Assembly (NCBI GenBank): GCA_902826835.1 | Contig: CADEGH010000029.1 | Span: forward strand, 1 to 64,000 | Length of the DNA: 64,000 bases | Origin: an uncultured bacterium | Lineage (GTDB): Bacteria > Planctomycetota > GCA-002687715 | Direction: 5' to 3' | Part shown: in pieces, positions 1-8,614 of the stretch | How the letters are laid out: the number at the start of each line of letters is the position of its first letter | How positions within the stretch are numbered: position 1 is the stretch's first letter | Translations under genes and position numbers: made by a program | The notes under the pieces: model-generated | Database searches by the model: none | The model's input: the letters and a program-made list of their open reading frames with translations, nothing else | Told to the model about the DNA's origin: nothing

Positions 1-130
1 AGAGTCCGCCGAGATAAGGGTTGCGCTCGAAGACCTGGAGCGGAACCGCGTGGGAGGCGAGGAAGTGGCCGGCGGCCAGCCCGGCCGGCCCGGCGCCGAG
101 GATGGCAACTTGACGCTCGGACGGTTTCAT
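1..130 (-). CDS. FAD/NAD(P)-binding oxidoreductase, N-terminal fragment
   Basis: Only the first 43 codons lie in the window and the gene runs off the left edge. It opens with a beta strand followed by the dinucleotide-binding loop ILGAGPAGLAAG (residues 10-21) and, after a short helix, a FERNPYLGGL segment. That is the typical start of FAD-dependent amine-oxidase-like, protoporphyrinogen-oxidase-like or UDP-galactopyranose-mutase-like enzymes. The start codon overlaps the stop of the upstream membrane-protein gene (ATGA at 127-130), so the three minus-strand genes here look co-transcribed. Next to sugar-modifying genes, a role in surface glycan or desaturation chemistry is possible, but the substrate cannot be told from 43 residues. 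Confidence 0.7.
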   Translation of the reverse strand, partial: MKPSERQVAILGAGPAGLAAGHFLASHAVPLQVFERNPYLGGL

Positions 131-735
131 CGACGACCTCCGCGGCGCACGATGCCGTTGTAGAGCGCGGCGGCGACCGCACAAAAGACGCCCGATAGGC
201 CGAAGGCCGACGCTGCCCCGGGCACGAGGCCTCCCGCGGAAACCGAGTACCCGGGCAGGTAGTGGGCCAGCAAGCCGAGATGGGGGCCGAGCTCTCGACC
301 CGGCTCGTGTTTGATCAGCAACCAAGCGGTCGCCGCCACCAAGAGGATGGCAGTGAAGGTCCCTCCCGCGGCGCCGAACCAGAGGGGATGGAGGCGCGCC
401 AACGCTTGCTCGGGATCCCGCTCGACCGCTTCCGCGCCCTCACTCCGAAGGGTTGCCAAGACGCCGCGGAAATAGAGCCACGCGGGTCCGACCGAGAGCA
501 GGGTCACTCCGACCCAGGTTTCGATCCCTCCGAGGAGTGCACCGAGTGGCGACACCCGGAAACCCGGAAGGTAATGGCCGAGAAGCTTCAAGTTTTGGCC
601 AACGTTCGGGCCACCCTTCAGCCAAAGGATGAGAGTTAAAGTCGCCACCGCGAGGGCCGCGCACAGGCCGATGATCCGTGCGAGCGAGAACGCCGCCCGT
701 CGCGCCAGAATCGGCAGAAGGGCATTAGAGGCCAT
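127..735 (-). CDS. membrane protein with two copies of a PGY-loop repeat
   Basis: A 202-residue integral membrane protein I cannot assign to a named family. It contains an internal duplication: a hydrophobic segment, then a loop reading VGQNLKLLGHYLPGFRVS (residues 45-62), then a Gly-rich hydrophobic segment; the pattern returns as LGPHLGLLAHYLPGYSVS (149-166). The next gene upstream carries a single copy. I chose the ATG at 735 because the longer frame adds an Arg-rich stretch unlike a membrane-protein start. The gene overlaps the upstream gene by 11 bases and the downstream oxidoreductase by 4, which suggests one transcript. Function is unknown; the conserved loop between two membrane segments suggests a small membrane scaffold or channel, which is inference. 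Confidence 0.75.
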   Translation of the reverse strand: MASNALLPILARRAAFSLARIIGLCAALAVATLTLILWLKGGPNVGQNLKLLGHYLPGFRVSPLGALLGGIETWVGVTLLSVGPAWLYFRGVLATLRSEGAEAVERDPEQALARLHPLWFGAAGGTFTAILLVAATAWLLIKHEPGRELGPHLGLLAHYLPGYSVSAGGLVPGAASAFGLSGVFCAVAAALYNGIVRRGGRR

Positions 736-1135
736 CGGAAATCTCCCGCGATCTCGCTGCGCGCAGACCACCCCGCACCTCGGCTCGGTGCGAGAGGTTG
801 ACCAAATTCGCGAACACTGCCCCGCCCAGCGCACCGACGGAAAAGCCGTAAACCATGCCCACGATCGCCCCCTGCCAGCTCACCGTGTAGCCGGGGAAGA
901 ACTGGGAGAGGAGGCCGAGGTGGGGCCCCACCACAATTCCCCCCTTGATGACCAAGACCGCGGTCAATCCGAAGAGGAGGAGGGCGGAGCACAAGCCGAG
1001 GCTCGCGCCCAGGGCAAGGGGCGACAGGCGGGCGTAGGTAGCCAGCAACATCGCCTCGTCCTGGTGGGCGTCTCGGGGACCGCGGGACTCGGACGCCGGT
1101 GGGGCGACTTGGTTTCGGGGCAGCTCGGTGGGCAT
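725..1135 (-). CDS. membrane protein with one PGY-loop repeat
   Basis: A 136-residue membrane protein with about 35 polar N-terminal residues, a hydrophobic segment (about 40-64), the loop VGPHLGLLSQFFPGYTVS (69-86) and a second, Gly-rich hydrophobic segment (about 88-112). It is a half-size paralogue of the following gene, which has two such units. The ATG at 1135 is preferred over a TTG two codons earlier. It appears to be the first gene of a short minus-strand operon ending in the oxidoreductase at the window edge. The divergent plus-strand Gfo/Idh/MocA gene starts 125 bases away, so that gap should hold promoters for both directions. Not assigned to a function. Confidence 0.75.
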   Translation of the reverse strand: MPTELPRNQVAPPASESRGPRDAHQDEAMLLATYARLSPLALGASLGLCSALLLFGLTAVLVIKGGIVVGPHLGLLSQFFPGYTVSWQGAIVGMVYGFSVGALGGAVFANLVNLSHRAEVRGGLRAARSREISDGL

Positions 1136-1260
1136 CGACAAACCTTGGTGGGAAGTGCGGGGAGAGTATCACCACGCGGAGCGCGGGGGGCATGACGGGG
1201 TTGGGCACTCACTCCGGCAGTCAGCCCTAAATAGTCCTCGCCTGGTATCTTTCGCCCAGC

Positions 1261-2268
1261 ATGGCGAAGCCCACCGCGATCATTTCCGGCGCTGGCCTGA
1301 TGGGGCGATGGCACGCCCACTACGCCCGCTCGGCCGGAGCCGAAATCCTCGCGGTCGTGGACCCTGACCCGCGCCGGGCGGAATCCATCGCTCGCCGGTT
1401 TCGTACGCAGTCGCGACGTTCGCTCCACGAACTCGAACCGCCCGCCGGCACCTTCCTCCACATCGCCACACCGCTCTCCACCCACGCGGAGCTGATTCGG
1501 TGGGGACTTGCGCATCGCTGCCACGTGCTCTGCGAAAAGCCCCTCGTAGACACCGCGGAGGAAACGGCGAGTCTCCTCGAAGCGGCGGAGTCGGCTCGAG
1601 TGCACTTGGTCCCGATTCACCAGTTCGGGTTCCAGGCCGGCTTTTCCAACGTCGACTCCGCCCATCCGCCCTGGGGGCAACTCACCCGCGTGGAGTTTCG
1701 GATTGCAAGCCGCGGCACCGAGGGTCGTTCTCCCGAGGAAGTCGATTCGTTTCTCGACGAAGTCGCACCCCACCCCCTGTCCCTCCTCCATCGGATCCTC
1801 GGAATCCCGATCGCGACGCTGGAGTGGCAGTGGGCTTCCCCGGTCCGTGGGGAGTGGCACCTCACCGCTTCGCACGGGACGGCCCTGATCACGATCGCGG
1901 TCAGCACGAGGACGCGCCCCCCTGAGTGCCGCCTCGACATCCATGGCGATCAGGCCGGATTCCGCGCCGACCTCTTCCACGGCTTCGGCGTCCAGGACTC
2001 CGTGGGGAGCGGTGCGCAGGCCAAGATTTGGCTTCCGTTTGGCCGCAGCCTGCGCACGCTGGCCCGATCCACCACCAACTTGGTGCGCCGAACCCTGGGC
2101 AACGAGCCCGCCTATCCCGGCCTCAAAGAACTCATCCGGCGCACCTATTCCGCGGTCGCCGCCGGGGCCTCCCCCGCAATCGACGCCTCGGAAGTCCTCG
2201 CGGTCGCCCTGGCCCGCGACACCTGGCGAAAGTTGCGGCTTTCCAGCGTCGCCGACTCCCGCGGGTGA
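1261..2268 (+). CDS. Gfo/Idh/MocA family oxidoreductase
   Basis: A 335-residue NAD(P)-dependent dehydrogenase of the Gfo/Idh/MocA type, a family that oxidises, reduces or epimerises sugars and related polyols in the cytoplasm. The Rossmann loop GAGLMGRWH is at residues 10-18, an acidic VVDPDP follows the second strand at 32-37, and the family hallmark EKP is at 92-94 with its Lys. The usual catalytic Asp/His block is represented by EVAPHPLSLL, with His171 the likely catalytic His. The ATG at 1261 opens directly on the first beta strand. It is the first gene of a plus-strand run whose third member is a second enzyme of the same family, with a radical SAM enzyme between them. The substrate is unknown; a nucleotide sugar or free sugar acid is the best guess. 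Confidence 0.85.
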   Translation: MAKPTAIISGAGLMGRWHAHYARSAGAEILAVVDPDPRRAESIARRFRTQSRRSLHELEPPAGTFLHIATPLSTHAELIRWGLAHRCHVLCEKPLVDTAEETASLLEAAESARVHLVPIHQFGFQAGFSNVDSAHPPWGQLTRVEFRIASRGTEGRSPEEVDSFLDEVAPHPLSLLHRILGIPIATLEWQWASPVRGEWHLTASHGTALITIAVSTRTRPPECRLDIHGDQAGFRADLFHGFGVQDSVGSGAQAKIWLPFGRSLRTLARSTTNLVRRTLGNEPAYPGLKELIRRTYSAVAAGASPAIDASEVLAVALARDTWRKLRLSSVADSRG

Positions 2269-2308
2269 TACCTTCCCGCAAGAGGCGCAGCTTCCTCTTC
2301 CCACCCCC

Positions 2309-3409
2309 ATGACCTTCCTAGCCCGAGCCCGGCGCCACGCGCGCCTCTCACTCCGCGCCCGCGACCGGTCCGGCGAACGCACGCCACCGTTCCTGATTCT
2401 CTTCATCAACTCGATCTGCAACCTGACCTGCGAACACTGCTTCTATTGGCAGAACCTGAACCGCCGCGACGACCTCACCTTCGAGGAGATCGAGCGGCTC
2501 TCCCGCGAACTCGGCCCGATCGAAAATCTGAACCTGTCGGGCGGCGAGCCATTCCTGCGGCCCGAGTTCGCGGAGATCGTGCGGCTCTTTGTCAAGAACA
2601 ACGGCGTCAAGCAGGTCTACGTCCCGACCAACGGCTACTTCCCGGACAAGACCGAGAAGGCGCTCCGCGAACTCCTGAAGGATTCCTCTCTCCAGCTCTT
2701 CGCCTGTGAACTGTCCTTGGACGGGATGCCCGAATACCACGATCGCTTTCGGGGCAATCCGAAGTCGTTCGCCAAGGCCATGGAGACCTACGCGATGCTG
2801 GCGGAGCTTCAAAAAGAAGACCCTCGCCTGCGCATCCACGCCATCTCCACCGCCACCCACGAAAACATGGACTCGATCCGGGACTTGACCGACCTGCTCC
2901 ACGCACAATGTCCGGCCATGGATCACCACAACTTGGCGATCATCCGGGGGGACCGGAAGAACCCGGGCCTCCTCGGGCCCAACCTCCTCAAGTACCGCGA
3001 ACTCTCGGAACACGTCCAGTTCCGTTGGCGTGATCGCGAAGAAGGCCGATTCGGGTCGATCGTTGAGCCTCTGCTCCAGTGGGCGAAGATCAAGACCGTC
3101 GAGAAACAAAAGCAGGTGATCCCCTGCCAAGCCGGCGTGCTTTCGGGCGTGGTCTATGCCAACGGCGACGTGTCCCTCTGCGAGACCCACGCGCCCTTGG
3201 GCAATCTGAGATCCAAGACCTTCCGGGAGATCTGGAAGAGCGCCGAGGCGGAGACGCTGCGCCGGAACATCAAGGCGGGCGCCTGCTGGTGCACCAACGA
3301 AATCTTCTTGTGGCCCAGCATCGCGTTTCAGCCCCTGCCCTTGGCGAAGAGCATCGCCTCCGCCAAACCCTGGCGCACGCCGACCCCCGGCCCGCCCCGC
3401 GACGTGTGA
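2309..3409 (+). CDS. radical SAM / SPASM domain protein
   Basis: A 366-residue radical SAM enzyme. The SAM-cleaving [4Fe-4S] site is CNLTCEHC (Cys37, Cys41, Cys44), followed by the GGEPFLRPE glycine motif that contacts SAM. A C-terminal SPASM-like module has Cys273, Cys291, Cys326 and Cys328, ending in the pattern ACWC, and should bind an auxiliary cluster. Such enzymes modify peptides or make carbon-centred radicals on sugars and cofactors. The ATG at 2309 starts just before the conserved region; the same frame is open much further upstream, but that part lies inside the preceding oxidoreductase gene. The stop overlaps the start of the next gene (TGATG), so translation is coupled. No precursor-peptide gene is visible nearby, so a small-molecule or sugar substrate is more likely. 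Confidence 0.85.
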   Translation: MTFLARARRHARLSLRARDRSGERTPPFLILFINSICNLTCEHCFYWQNLNRRDDLTFEEIERLSRELGPIENLNLSGGEPFLRPEFAEIVRLFVKNNGVKQVYVPTNGYFPDKTEKALRELLKDSSLQLFACELSLDGMPEYHDRFRGNPKSFAKAMETYAMLAELQKEDPRLRIHAISTATHENMDSIRDLTDLLHAQCPAMDHHNLAIIRGDRKNPGLLGPNLLKYRELSEHVQFRWRDREEGRFGSIVEPLLQWAKIKTVEKQKQVIPCQAGVLSGVVYANGDVSLCETHAPLGNLRSKTFREIWKSAEAETLRRNIKAGACWCTNEIFLWPSIAFQPLPLAKSIASAKPWRTPTPGPPRDV

Positions 3410-4479
3410 TGCGCCGCGCCATCATCCTGGGACTCGGAGCCGCCACCCGGGCGATTCATCTTCCGGCGCTTCAGCGGTCGCGAGCCTTCGAGATCATCGC
3501 CGGAGTCGATCCCGATCCGGCCGCCCGGGCCTGGTTCCATTCCGAAGTCCGCTCGGCGCGAACACTATCCAGCCTGAGTGAGTGGCCCGCCGGTGCGGAA
3601 GACCAGAGGGAGCGCTGGGCGATCGTGGCCAGCCCGCCCTCGACGCACCGGGTTCTCTGCCTGGAAGCGCTCGAAAAGGGCTTCCACCTCTTCTGCGAAA
3701 AGCCGTTCGGCCAGGGGGCGAGCGACTCGCGCGCGATCGTGGAACACGCGCGGAGCTTGGACCGAATGATCGCGGTCAATTTCGAGTTCCGGTGGATGCC
3801 GATCCTCGCCGCCCTGGATCGACCCCAAGTCCGGCAATCGCTGGGACGACCGCTCTTCGCGCAAGTGTGGCAGACCGCCTGTGAACTCGACCCAATCGAG
3901 GGTTGGCGCGGCGAGCGCCGGACTCTGCGGGAGTTCGGATCGCACCCGATCGAGTGCCTCCTGCACGTTTTCGAGGGCCCGCCGTCCCGGATTACGGCCC
4001 TCACTCCCAACCCCACCGCGCTCGGGGGCGACCTGATCGACATCGTCACTCTCGAGTGGCCGGACGGTCGCGCCGCCACCATCACCCTGGACCGGGTTTC
4101 CCGCGGGGCCCACCGCTACTTCGAACTGCGCCTCGACGGCGAGCGGGCCTCGTTCCGGGCTTCCATCGGCGGAAAGGCCGAGGTCCGGCTCGGGCTTCGC
4201 GCCTCGACCAAAAGGCCCTTTCTCGAGACCCGCTTCGCGGCCGGCGGACTGGCGTGGATTGAGACCGGCGCGCAGCGAAGGGTGGTCGCGCGCAATCCCT
4301 CGTCCGTGTTTGGGGATGCGACGGCTCGCCACCTCACCGCGCTGGCGTCCGCGCTCGATCAAGGGCGAACTCCTCCGGTCGCCGGAGAGCGAGCCGCGCT
4401 CGTGGCCGCGTTGGTCGACCGCGCCTACGAGAGTGCGCGACTCGGCCGAACTCTAGAGTTTCCTGGAGAGGCGCCATGA
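3409..4479 (+). CDS. Gfo/Idh/MocA family oxidoreductase (second copy)
   Basis: A 356-residue NAD(P)-dependent oxidoreductase of the same family as the gene at 1261, but clearly diverged from it. The nucleotide loop is GLGAATR (residues 8-14), VDPDP follows at 33-37, and the hallmark EKP is at 97-99. The catalytic block reads REFGSHPIECLLHVF, with a His in the expected place. Its ATG overlaps the stop of the radical SAM gene by one base, and its own stop overlaps the next gene's ATG by four bases (ATGA at 4476-4479). Two family members in one operon suggest successive oxidation and reduction steps on one intermediate, or two related substrates; that reading is inference. Confidence 0.85.
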   Translation: MRRAIILGLGAATRAIHLPALQRSRAFEIIAGVDPDPAARAWFHSEVRSARTLSSLSEWPAGAEDQRERWAIVASPPSTHRVLCLEALEKGFHLFCEKPFGQGASDSRAIVEHARSLDRMIAVNFEFRWMPILAALDRPQVRQSLGRPLFAQVWQTACELDPIEGWRGERRTLREFGSHPIECLLHVFEGPPSRITALTPNPTALGGDLIDIVTLEWPDGRAATITLDRVSRGAHRYFELRLDGERASFRASIGGKAEVRLGLRASTKRPFLETRFAAGGLAWIETGAQRRVVARNPSSVFGDATARHLTALASALDQGRTPPVAGERAALVAALVDRAYESARLGRTLEFPGEAP

Positions 4480-5459
4480 TCATCGCCGTCACCGGGGCCA
4501 CCGGGTTCATCGGCCGATCCCTCTTGCCCCGGCTGATCCGCGAGCATCAGGTTCGCCTGCTCCTGCGGCGCGAGCCCGCGCTTTCGAGTCTGCCGCTGCA
4601 AGTCTCGTGGGTGGGCGCGGATCTCTTGGACCCTCCGACCCTCGGCCCGGCCCTGCGCGGCGTCGACACTCTCTTCCATTTAGCGGGAACCATGGAGCGC
4701 GCGGGTAGCTCCGCCGCGGAGATGAACCGAGTCAACGTCGAGGGGACGGAGGCTCTGGCCAACGCGGCCGCGCGGGCCGGAATCCGGCATTTCATCCACC
4801 TCAGCACCGCGGGCGTCTACGGTCGAAGGTTGCACCAGGGCCCACACCGCGAGGACTGCGCGTTCGCTCCCGAAACGCCCTACGAACGCTCCAAACTCGA
4901 AGGCGAGCAACGCGTGACCGCGATCTGCACGGACGAAGGAATGCGCCTCACCATCCTGCGGCCAACCGGAATCTTCGGCCCCGGGCGTGACGACCAGCGA
5001 CAGTTCTTTGCCGACTCGGCCAAACGTCGCTTCCGCTGGGTCGGACCCAACCGGGTCTGGGTGCATCCTTTGTACATCGAGGATCTCACCGAGGTCATGA
5101 CTCGTCTCGTGACCATCGTCCCGGAGGTGACCGAGATCTACAACCTGGGCGGTCCGGAGCCGATCCCCTACTCCCGCTGGATTGAAAGGGTGAGTGCGGC
5201 CGGAGGTGGAAAGTGCCGCGTCCGCGAACTGACGATGCCCTTTGCGCTGCCGCTCGCTCGCGGGGTCGTCCGGGGCCTTTGGGCCCTCCGCGGCGGGACT
5301 TGGTCGGACGGAATGGCCCGCCGGTTCAGCCCTGACTTGTACCGCACCGTCGACTCCGAAAAGGCGCGCCGCCGCCTGGGATTTTCCCCCCGTAGCCTTG
5401 ACGTCGGTTTGAAGCTCACCTGGGAGTGGCTCAAGTCGAGCGCTTCCACTCCGGCCTGA
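4476..5459 (+). CDS. NAD-dependent epimerase/dehydratase (extended SDR)
   Basis: A 327-residue extended short-chain dehydrogenase/reductase. The NAD-binding loop TGATGFIG lies at residues 6-13 and the catalytic YERSK motif at 136-140 (Tyr136, Lys140), with Ser110 and Thr111 as the likely third catalytic position. These enzymes epimerise, dehydrate or reduce nucleotide sugars in the cytoplasm. A good Shine-Dalgarno (GGAGAGG) stands before the ATG at 4476, and the gene overlaps its neighbour by four bases. The C-terminal third is less conserved, so I cannot name the sugar. Alternatively it could act on a lipid or polyketide-like substrate, as some extended SDRs do. Confidence 0.85.
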   Translation: MIIAVTGATGFIGRSLLPRLIREHQVRLLLRREPALSSLPLQVSWVGADLLDPPTLGPALRGVDTLFHLAGTMERAGSSAAEMNRVNVEGTEALANAAARAGIRHFIHLSTAGVYGRRLHQGPHREDCAFAPETPYERSKLEGEQRVTAICTDEGMRLTILRPTGIFGPGRDDQRQFFADSAKRRFRWVGPNRVWVHPLYIEDLTEVMTRLVTIVPEVTEIYNLGGPEPIPYSRWIERVSAAGGGKCRVRELTMPFALPLARGVVRGLWALRGGTWSDGMARRFSPDLYRTVDSEKARRRLGFSPRSLDVGLKLTWEWLKSSASTPA

Positions 5460-5509
5460 GATAAACTCCTACGCACGGTTCAGACTCTCGAACTCCCCCA
5501 CCTCCGCCA

Positions 5510-7021
5510 ATGTTCGAAATCGCGATCATCAACAGCCCAAGCCCGCCGGGAAAAACCTCGAACAAGGATTCCATGGGCGGATTTGGTCAGCTCTACCCCG
5601 CCTTGGCGCCGCCCTTCCCACCCCTCGATCTTCCTTACTTGGCGGCTTATCTCGCCGAAGCCGGGCTTCATCCGCACATCCTCGATGCGGTAGCCGAGCG
5701 ATTCACTCCCGACCAGCTCACAACCGCGATCACGAAGCGCGTTCCGAAGTGCGACCTTTTGCTTCTGCGCACCTCGCTGCCGACGATTGACTTCGACCTC
5801 GAAGTGGCGGCGACTTTGAAGCGCGCGTTCCCTGGGGTTCGCCTCGGACTCTTTGGCCCGGTCGTGCCCTCGCTCCAAGCCCGCATCCGCACGGACCGAA
5901 GCCTTGACTTCGCGATTCAGGGGGAACCGGACGCGGTGATCGCCGAGTTGGCAGGTGGCAAGGATCCGAAGACAATCCCCGGCCTGTTGTGGCGGAGCGG
6001 CGACGGATGGATCGACACCGGCGAGCGCGCCTTCGAGCGCGATCTCGACAAACTGCCCTTTCCGAGATGGGACCTCATGCCCATCGAGAACTACGAAATC
6101 CCGAAGTCGTCGACCTCGGGGCGCGTGCCATTTCTCCCGATGCTGACGTCGCGGGGATGCCCGTACGGCTGTAGCTACTGCCCCTACCCGATTGGACAGG
6201 GTCTCAAGTGGCGATTCCGGTCCCCCGGGAACGTCGTCGACGAAATGCAGCACTTGGTCGAGCGCTACGGGGTTCGGCACATCCTGTTCCGGGATCCGAT
6301 GTTCTCCCTGAATCAGAAGCGGGTCCTCGAGATCTGCGACGCCATTGTCGCGCGCGGCATCAAGGTCGACTGGAAGTGCGAAACTCGCGTCGATTGCCTC
6401 GATCCCGAGACGATCGCCGCCATGGCCAAGGCCGGCTGCAAGGGCATCAACTTCGGAGTCGAGAGCACCGACCCTGTGATCCAAAAGGGGGTCCACAGGA
6501 AGCCCATCCTGCCTCCGGAATTCACGGAAAAAGTGGAACTGTGCCGCCGGCACGGCATTTCGACTTTCGCCTTTTTCATCGTCGGACTCCCCGGCGACAA
6601 CGTTGAGACCATTCTCGACAGCATCGAGTTCGGGGTCGGACTGCGCGCGAGTTGGATTCAGTTCACCGTCGCCACGCCGTTCAAGGGAACCCCCTTGCAC
6701 GAGTGGGCGAGCTCCCGGGGAGCCATCACTCCCGATTTCTACAAGATCGTGAGCGCCCACGAAGGCTCGATCGGCAACGAACACTTGGAACCCGCAGACA
6801 TCCAGCGGCTACACCGATTTGCGCGGTTCCTGCAGAATCACCTGCTCAATCGGCACGGTATTCTCAAGAACGAACGCCGGTCGGGTTTTCTCTATCGGAA
6901 CGCTCGCGGACTCGCCGATTGGGCTTCGCTGCTCGTGGCTCGCACGAGTGTGGCCTGGGCCCGTCGGCATTTCCATCGCACGGTGCGCCTGCGTTCTCCC
7001 GTTCCCGCCCCGAGTAGCTGA
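5510..7021 (+). CDS. B12-binding-type radical SAM protein
   Basis: A 503-residue protein with the layout of B12-dependent radical SAM enzymes. Residues about 1-175 form the N-terminal cobalamin-binding-like Rossmann domain (opening EIAIINSPSPPG, with PPLDLPYLAAYL near 37-48). The radical SAM core follows with CPYGCSYC (Cys217, Cys221, Cys224) after TSRG. Further core marks are RDPMFSLN, a GINFGVES segment and FIVGLPGD. The C-terminal 100 residues are basic and lack further Cys motifs. Family members methylate unreactive carbon or rearrange rings; many sit in surface-glycan or natural-product clusters. It lies 50 bases after the SDR gene and two bases before the next epimerase, in the same transcription unit by position. 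Confidence 0.85.
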   Translation: MFEIAIINSPSPPGKTSNKDSMGGFGQLYPALAPPFPPLDLPYLAAYLAEAGLHPHILDAVAERFTPDQLTTAITKRVPKCDLLLLRTSLPTIDFDLEVAATLKRAFPGVRLGLFGPVVPSLQARIRTDRSLDFAIQGEPDAVIAELAGGKDPKTIPGLLWRSGDGWIDTGERAFERDLDKLPFPRWDLMPIENYEIPKSSTSGRVPFLPMLTSRGCPYGCSYCPYPIGQGLKWRFRSPGNVVDEMQHLVERYGVRHILFRDPMFSLNQKRVLEICDAIVARGIKVDWKCETRVDCLDPETIAAMAKAGCKGINFGVESTDPVIQKGVHRKPILPPEFTEKVELCRRHGISTFAFFIVGLPGDNVETILDSIEFGVGLRASWIQFTVATPFKGTPLHEWASSRGAITPDFYKIVSAHEGSIGNEHLEPADIQRLHRFARFLQNHLLNRHGILKNERRSGFLYRNARGLADWASLLVARTSVAWARRHFHRTVRLRSPVPAPSS

Positions 7022-7023
7022 AC

Positions 7024-8040
7024 ATGGATTGGTCCCGTCGGAAAGTCTTGGTCACGGGTGGGTGTTCGTTCATCGGATCCCACCTCGTGGACGCACTGCT
7101 CGCCCGCGGAGCCTCCGTGAGGGTGGTCGACGATCTCTCGAGCGGTCGGCTCGAAAATCTTGCGCAGCCCCTGGCTCAACGGCGCGTGGAGCTGATTCAA
7201 CGGGATCTGCTGTCGCCCGGAGTCGCGGAGGCCGCCACCGCGGGCATGGACGTCGTCTTCCACTTGGCGGCCAACCACGGCGGACGTGGCTACATCGATC
7301 TCCACCAGGCCGCGTGCGGGACCAATCTCGCTCTCGACGGTCTGGTCATCCGCGCCGCGCATTTGGCCAAAGTGAAGAAGTTCGTCTTCGCCTCCTCGGG
7401 ATGTGTGTATCCGACCGGGCTTCAGACCGACCCGAAGGAAATGGTCTACTTACGCGAGGAGATGGTCAAGCCACCCTACAGCGCCGATGACCTTTACGGC
7501 TGGGCCAAACTGATGGGAGAGCTCACCCTGCGGGCGTACCACCACGACTACGATTTCCCCTGCGCCTCCGTCCGTTACTTCACCGCCTACGGCGAGCGGT
7601 GCCTCGAAAATCACGCGGTCATCGCGATGATCGCCCGCGCGTTCATCCGCCAGGATCCGTTCATCGTGTGGGGAACCGGCGAGCAGATCCGCAATTGGAC
7701 CTACGTGTCCGACATCGTCGAAGGCACCATCCTCGCCGCCGAGAAGGTGAGCGACGGGTCGGGGATCAACCTCGGCACCATGGAGCGCATCCGGGTCATC
7801 GACGCGGCGGCGGAAATCCTTCGCCGCACCGGAGTGCCGTCGAAGCTCCTCCCCGACCCGACCAAACCCACCGGCCCCTACAACCGTGTCGCCGACAACT
7901 CCCTCGCCCGAGAGCGACTGGGTTGGGAGCCCAAGGTGCTGTTCTCCGAAGGCCTCCAGCGCACGATCGACTGGTACTTCGCCTCCAAACGCCAGGAGGA
8001 AGTGGCGCGGGACTTTGAGCGCAAGCTCACCGAGCGTTAA
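7024..8040 (+). CDS. NAD-dependent sugar epimerase (extended SDR)
   Basis: A 338-residue nucleotide-sugar epimerase/dehydratase-like enzyme. It has the NAD loop TGGCSFIGSH (residues 11-20), the acid DDL after the second strand, an FASSGCVYP strand (Ser124/Ser125) and the catalytic LYGWAK (Tyr158, Lys162). Its RYFTAYGER and NWTYVSDIVEG segments are those of the GDP-mannose / UDP-glucose 4-epimerase-like branch, where the latter helps hold the nucleotide sugar. The gene begins two bases after the preceding stop. It is the most clearly sugar-directed gene of the run and is the main reason I read the run as glycan-related. The exact sugar is not determinable by eye. Confidence 0.87.
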   Translation: MDWSRRKVLVTGGCSFIGSHLVDALLARGASVRVVDDLSSGRLENLAQPLAQRRVELIQRDLLSPGVAEAATAGMDVVFHLAANHGGRGYIDLHQAACGTNLALDGLVIRAAHLAKVKKFVFASSGCVYPTGLQTDPKEMVYLREEMVKPPYSADDLYGWAKLMGELTLRAYHHDYDFPCASVRYFTAYGERCLENHAVIAMIARAFIRQDPFIVWGTGEQIRNWTYVSDIVEGTILAAEKVSDGSGINLGTMERIRVIDAAAEILRRTGVPSKLLPDPTKPTGPYNRVADNSLARERLGWEPKVLFSEGLQRTIDWYFASKRQEEVARDFERKLTER

Positions 8041-8053
8041 CAGCTCGCCGCCT

Positions 8054-8602
8054 ATGCCGCCTCGCAGTGATCTCTTGGTCTGGATCGATCTCGAAATGAC
8101 CGGGCTCGATTCCGATCGTTGCCACATCCTCGAGATCGCCACGATCGTCACCACGAATACTCTCGAAACGGTGGCCGAAGGGCCCAATCTCGTCATCAAC
8201 CAAGGACCCGAAGAACTGGAGACCCTGAGCGATTGGAGCCGGGACCAATTCACCCGCTCCGGATTGCTCGAACGGGTCAGGCAATCACCGACCTCGAACG
8301 CCGACGCCGAACGATTGACCCTCGAGTTCCTGCGCCCGCTCGTCGAACCGAGAAAAGCGCCACTGTGCGGCAACAGCGTGCACAACGACCGGGCTTTCCT
8401 CGTGCGTCGCATGCCGACACTCAACGAACATCTGCACTACCGCAACGTCGACGTGAGTACCGTCAAGGAACTCGTCCGCCGTTGGTACCCGGGCAAGGTC
8501 CAGGCGCCCGCCAAGGCCGATTCCCACCAGGCGCTTGCCGACATTCGCGAGTCGATCGATGAGCTCCGCTACTACCGCCGCGTGTTCTTCATTCCCACCT
8601 GA
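8054..8602 (+). CDS. orn: oligoribonuclease
   Basis: A 182-residue 3'-to-5' exonuclease of the DEDDh family that degrades 2-5 nt RNAs, including pGpG, to mononucleotides. The first acidic motif is WIDLEMTGLD (Asp12, Glu14), the second region has NSVHNDRAFL and RNVDVST, and the last carries the His/Asp pair in SHQALADI. Length and motif order match Orn closely. The ATG at 8054 follows the preceding stop by 13 bases; the same frame is open further upstream, but that part lies in the epimerase gene. It probably shares the transcript but not the pathway of the genes before it, being a housekeeping RNA-turnover enzyme. Confidence 0.93.
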   Translation: MPPRSDLLVWIDLEMTGLDSDRCHILEIATIVTTNTLETVAEGPNLVINQGPEELETLSDWSRDQFTRSGLLERVRQSPTSNADAERLTLEFLRPLVEPRKAPLCGNSVHNDRAFLVRRMPTLNEHLHYRNVDVSTVKELVRRWYPGKVQAPAKADSHQALADIRESIDELRYYRRVFFIPT

Positions 8603-8614
8603 TCGAGCCGTGGC

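Noticed and set aside
1943..2308. A longer start for the radical SAM gene
   Set aside because: This stretch lies inside the preceding oxidoreductase gene and has a Pro/Arg/Ser-rich, non-domain composition.
964..2421. A 485-codon open frame on the minus strand over the first oxidoreductase
   Set aside because: It is Arg/Gly-rich with no domain and lies across a gene with a clear EKP motif on the other strand; a by-product of high G+C.
2309..3409. A ribosomal peptide maturation system around the SPASM enzyme
   Set aside because: No short Cys- or Gly-rich precursor gene is visible nearby, and the neighbours are sugar-type enzymes.
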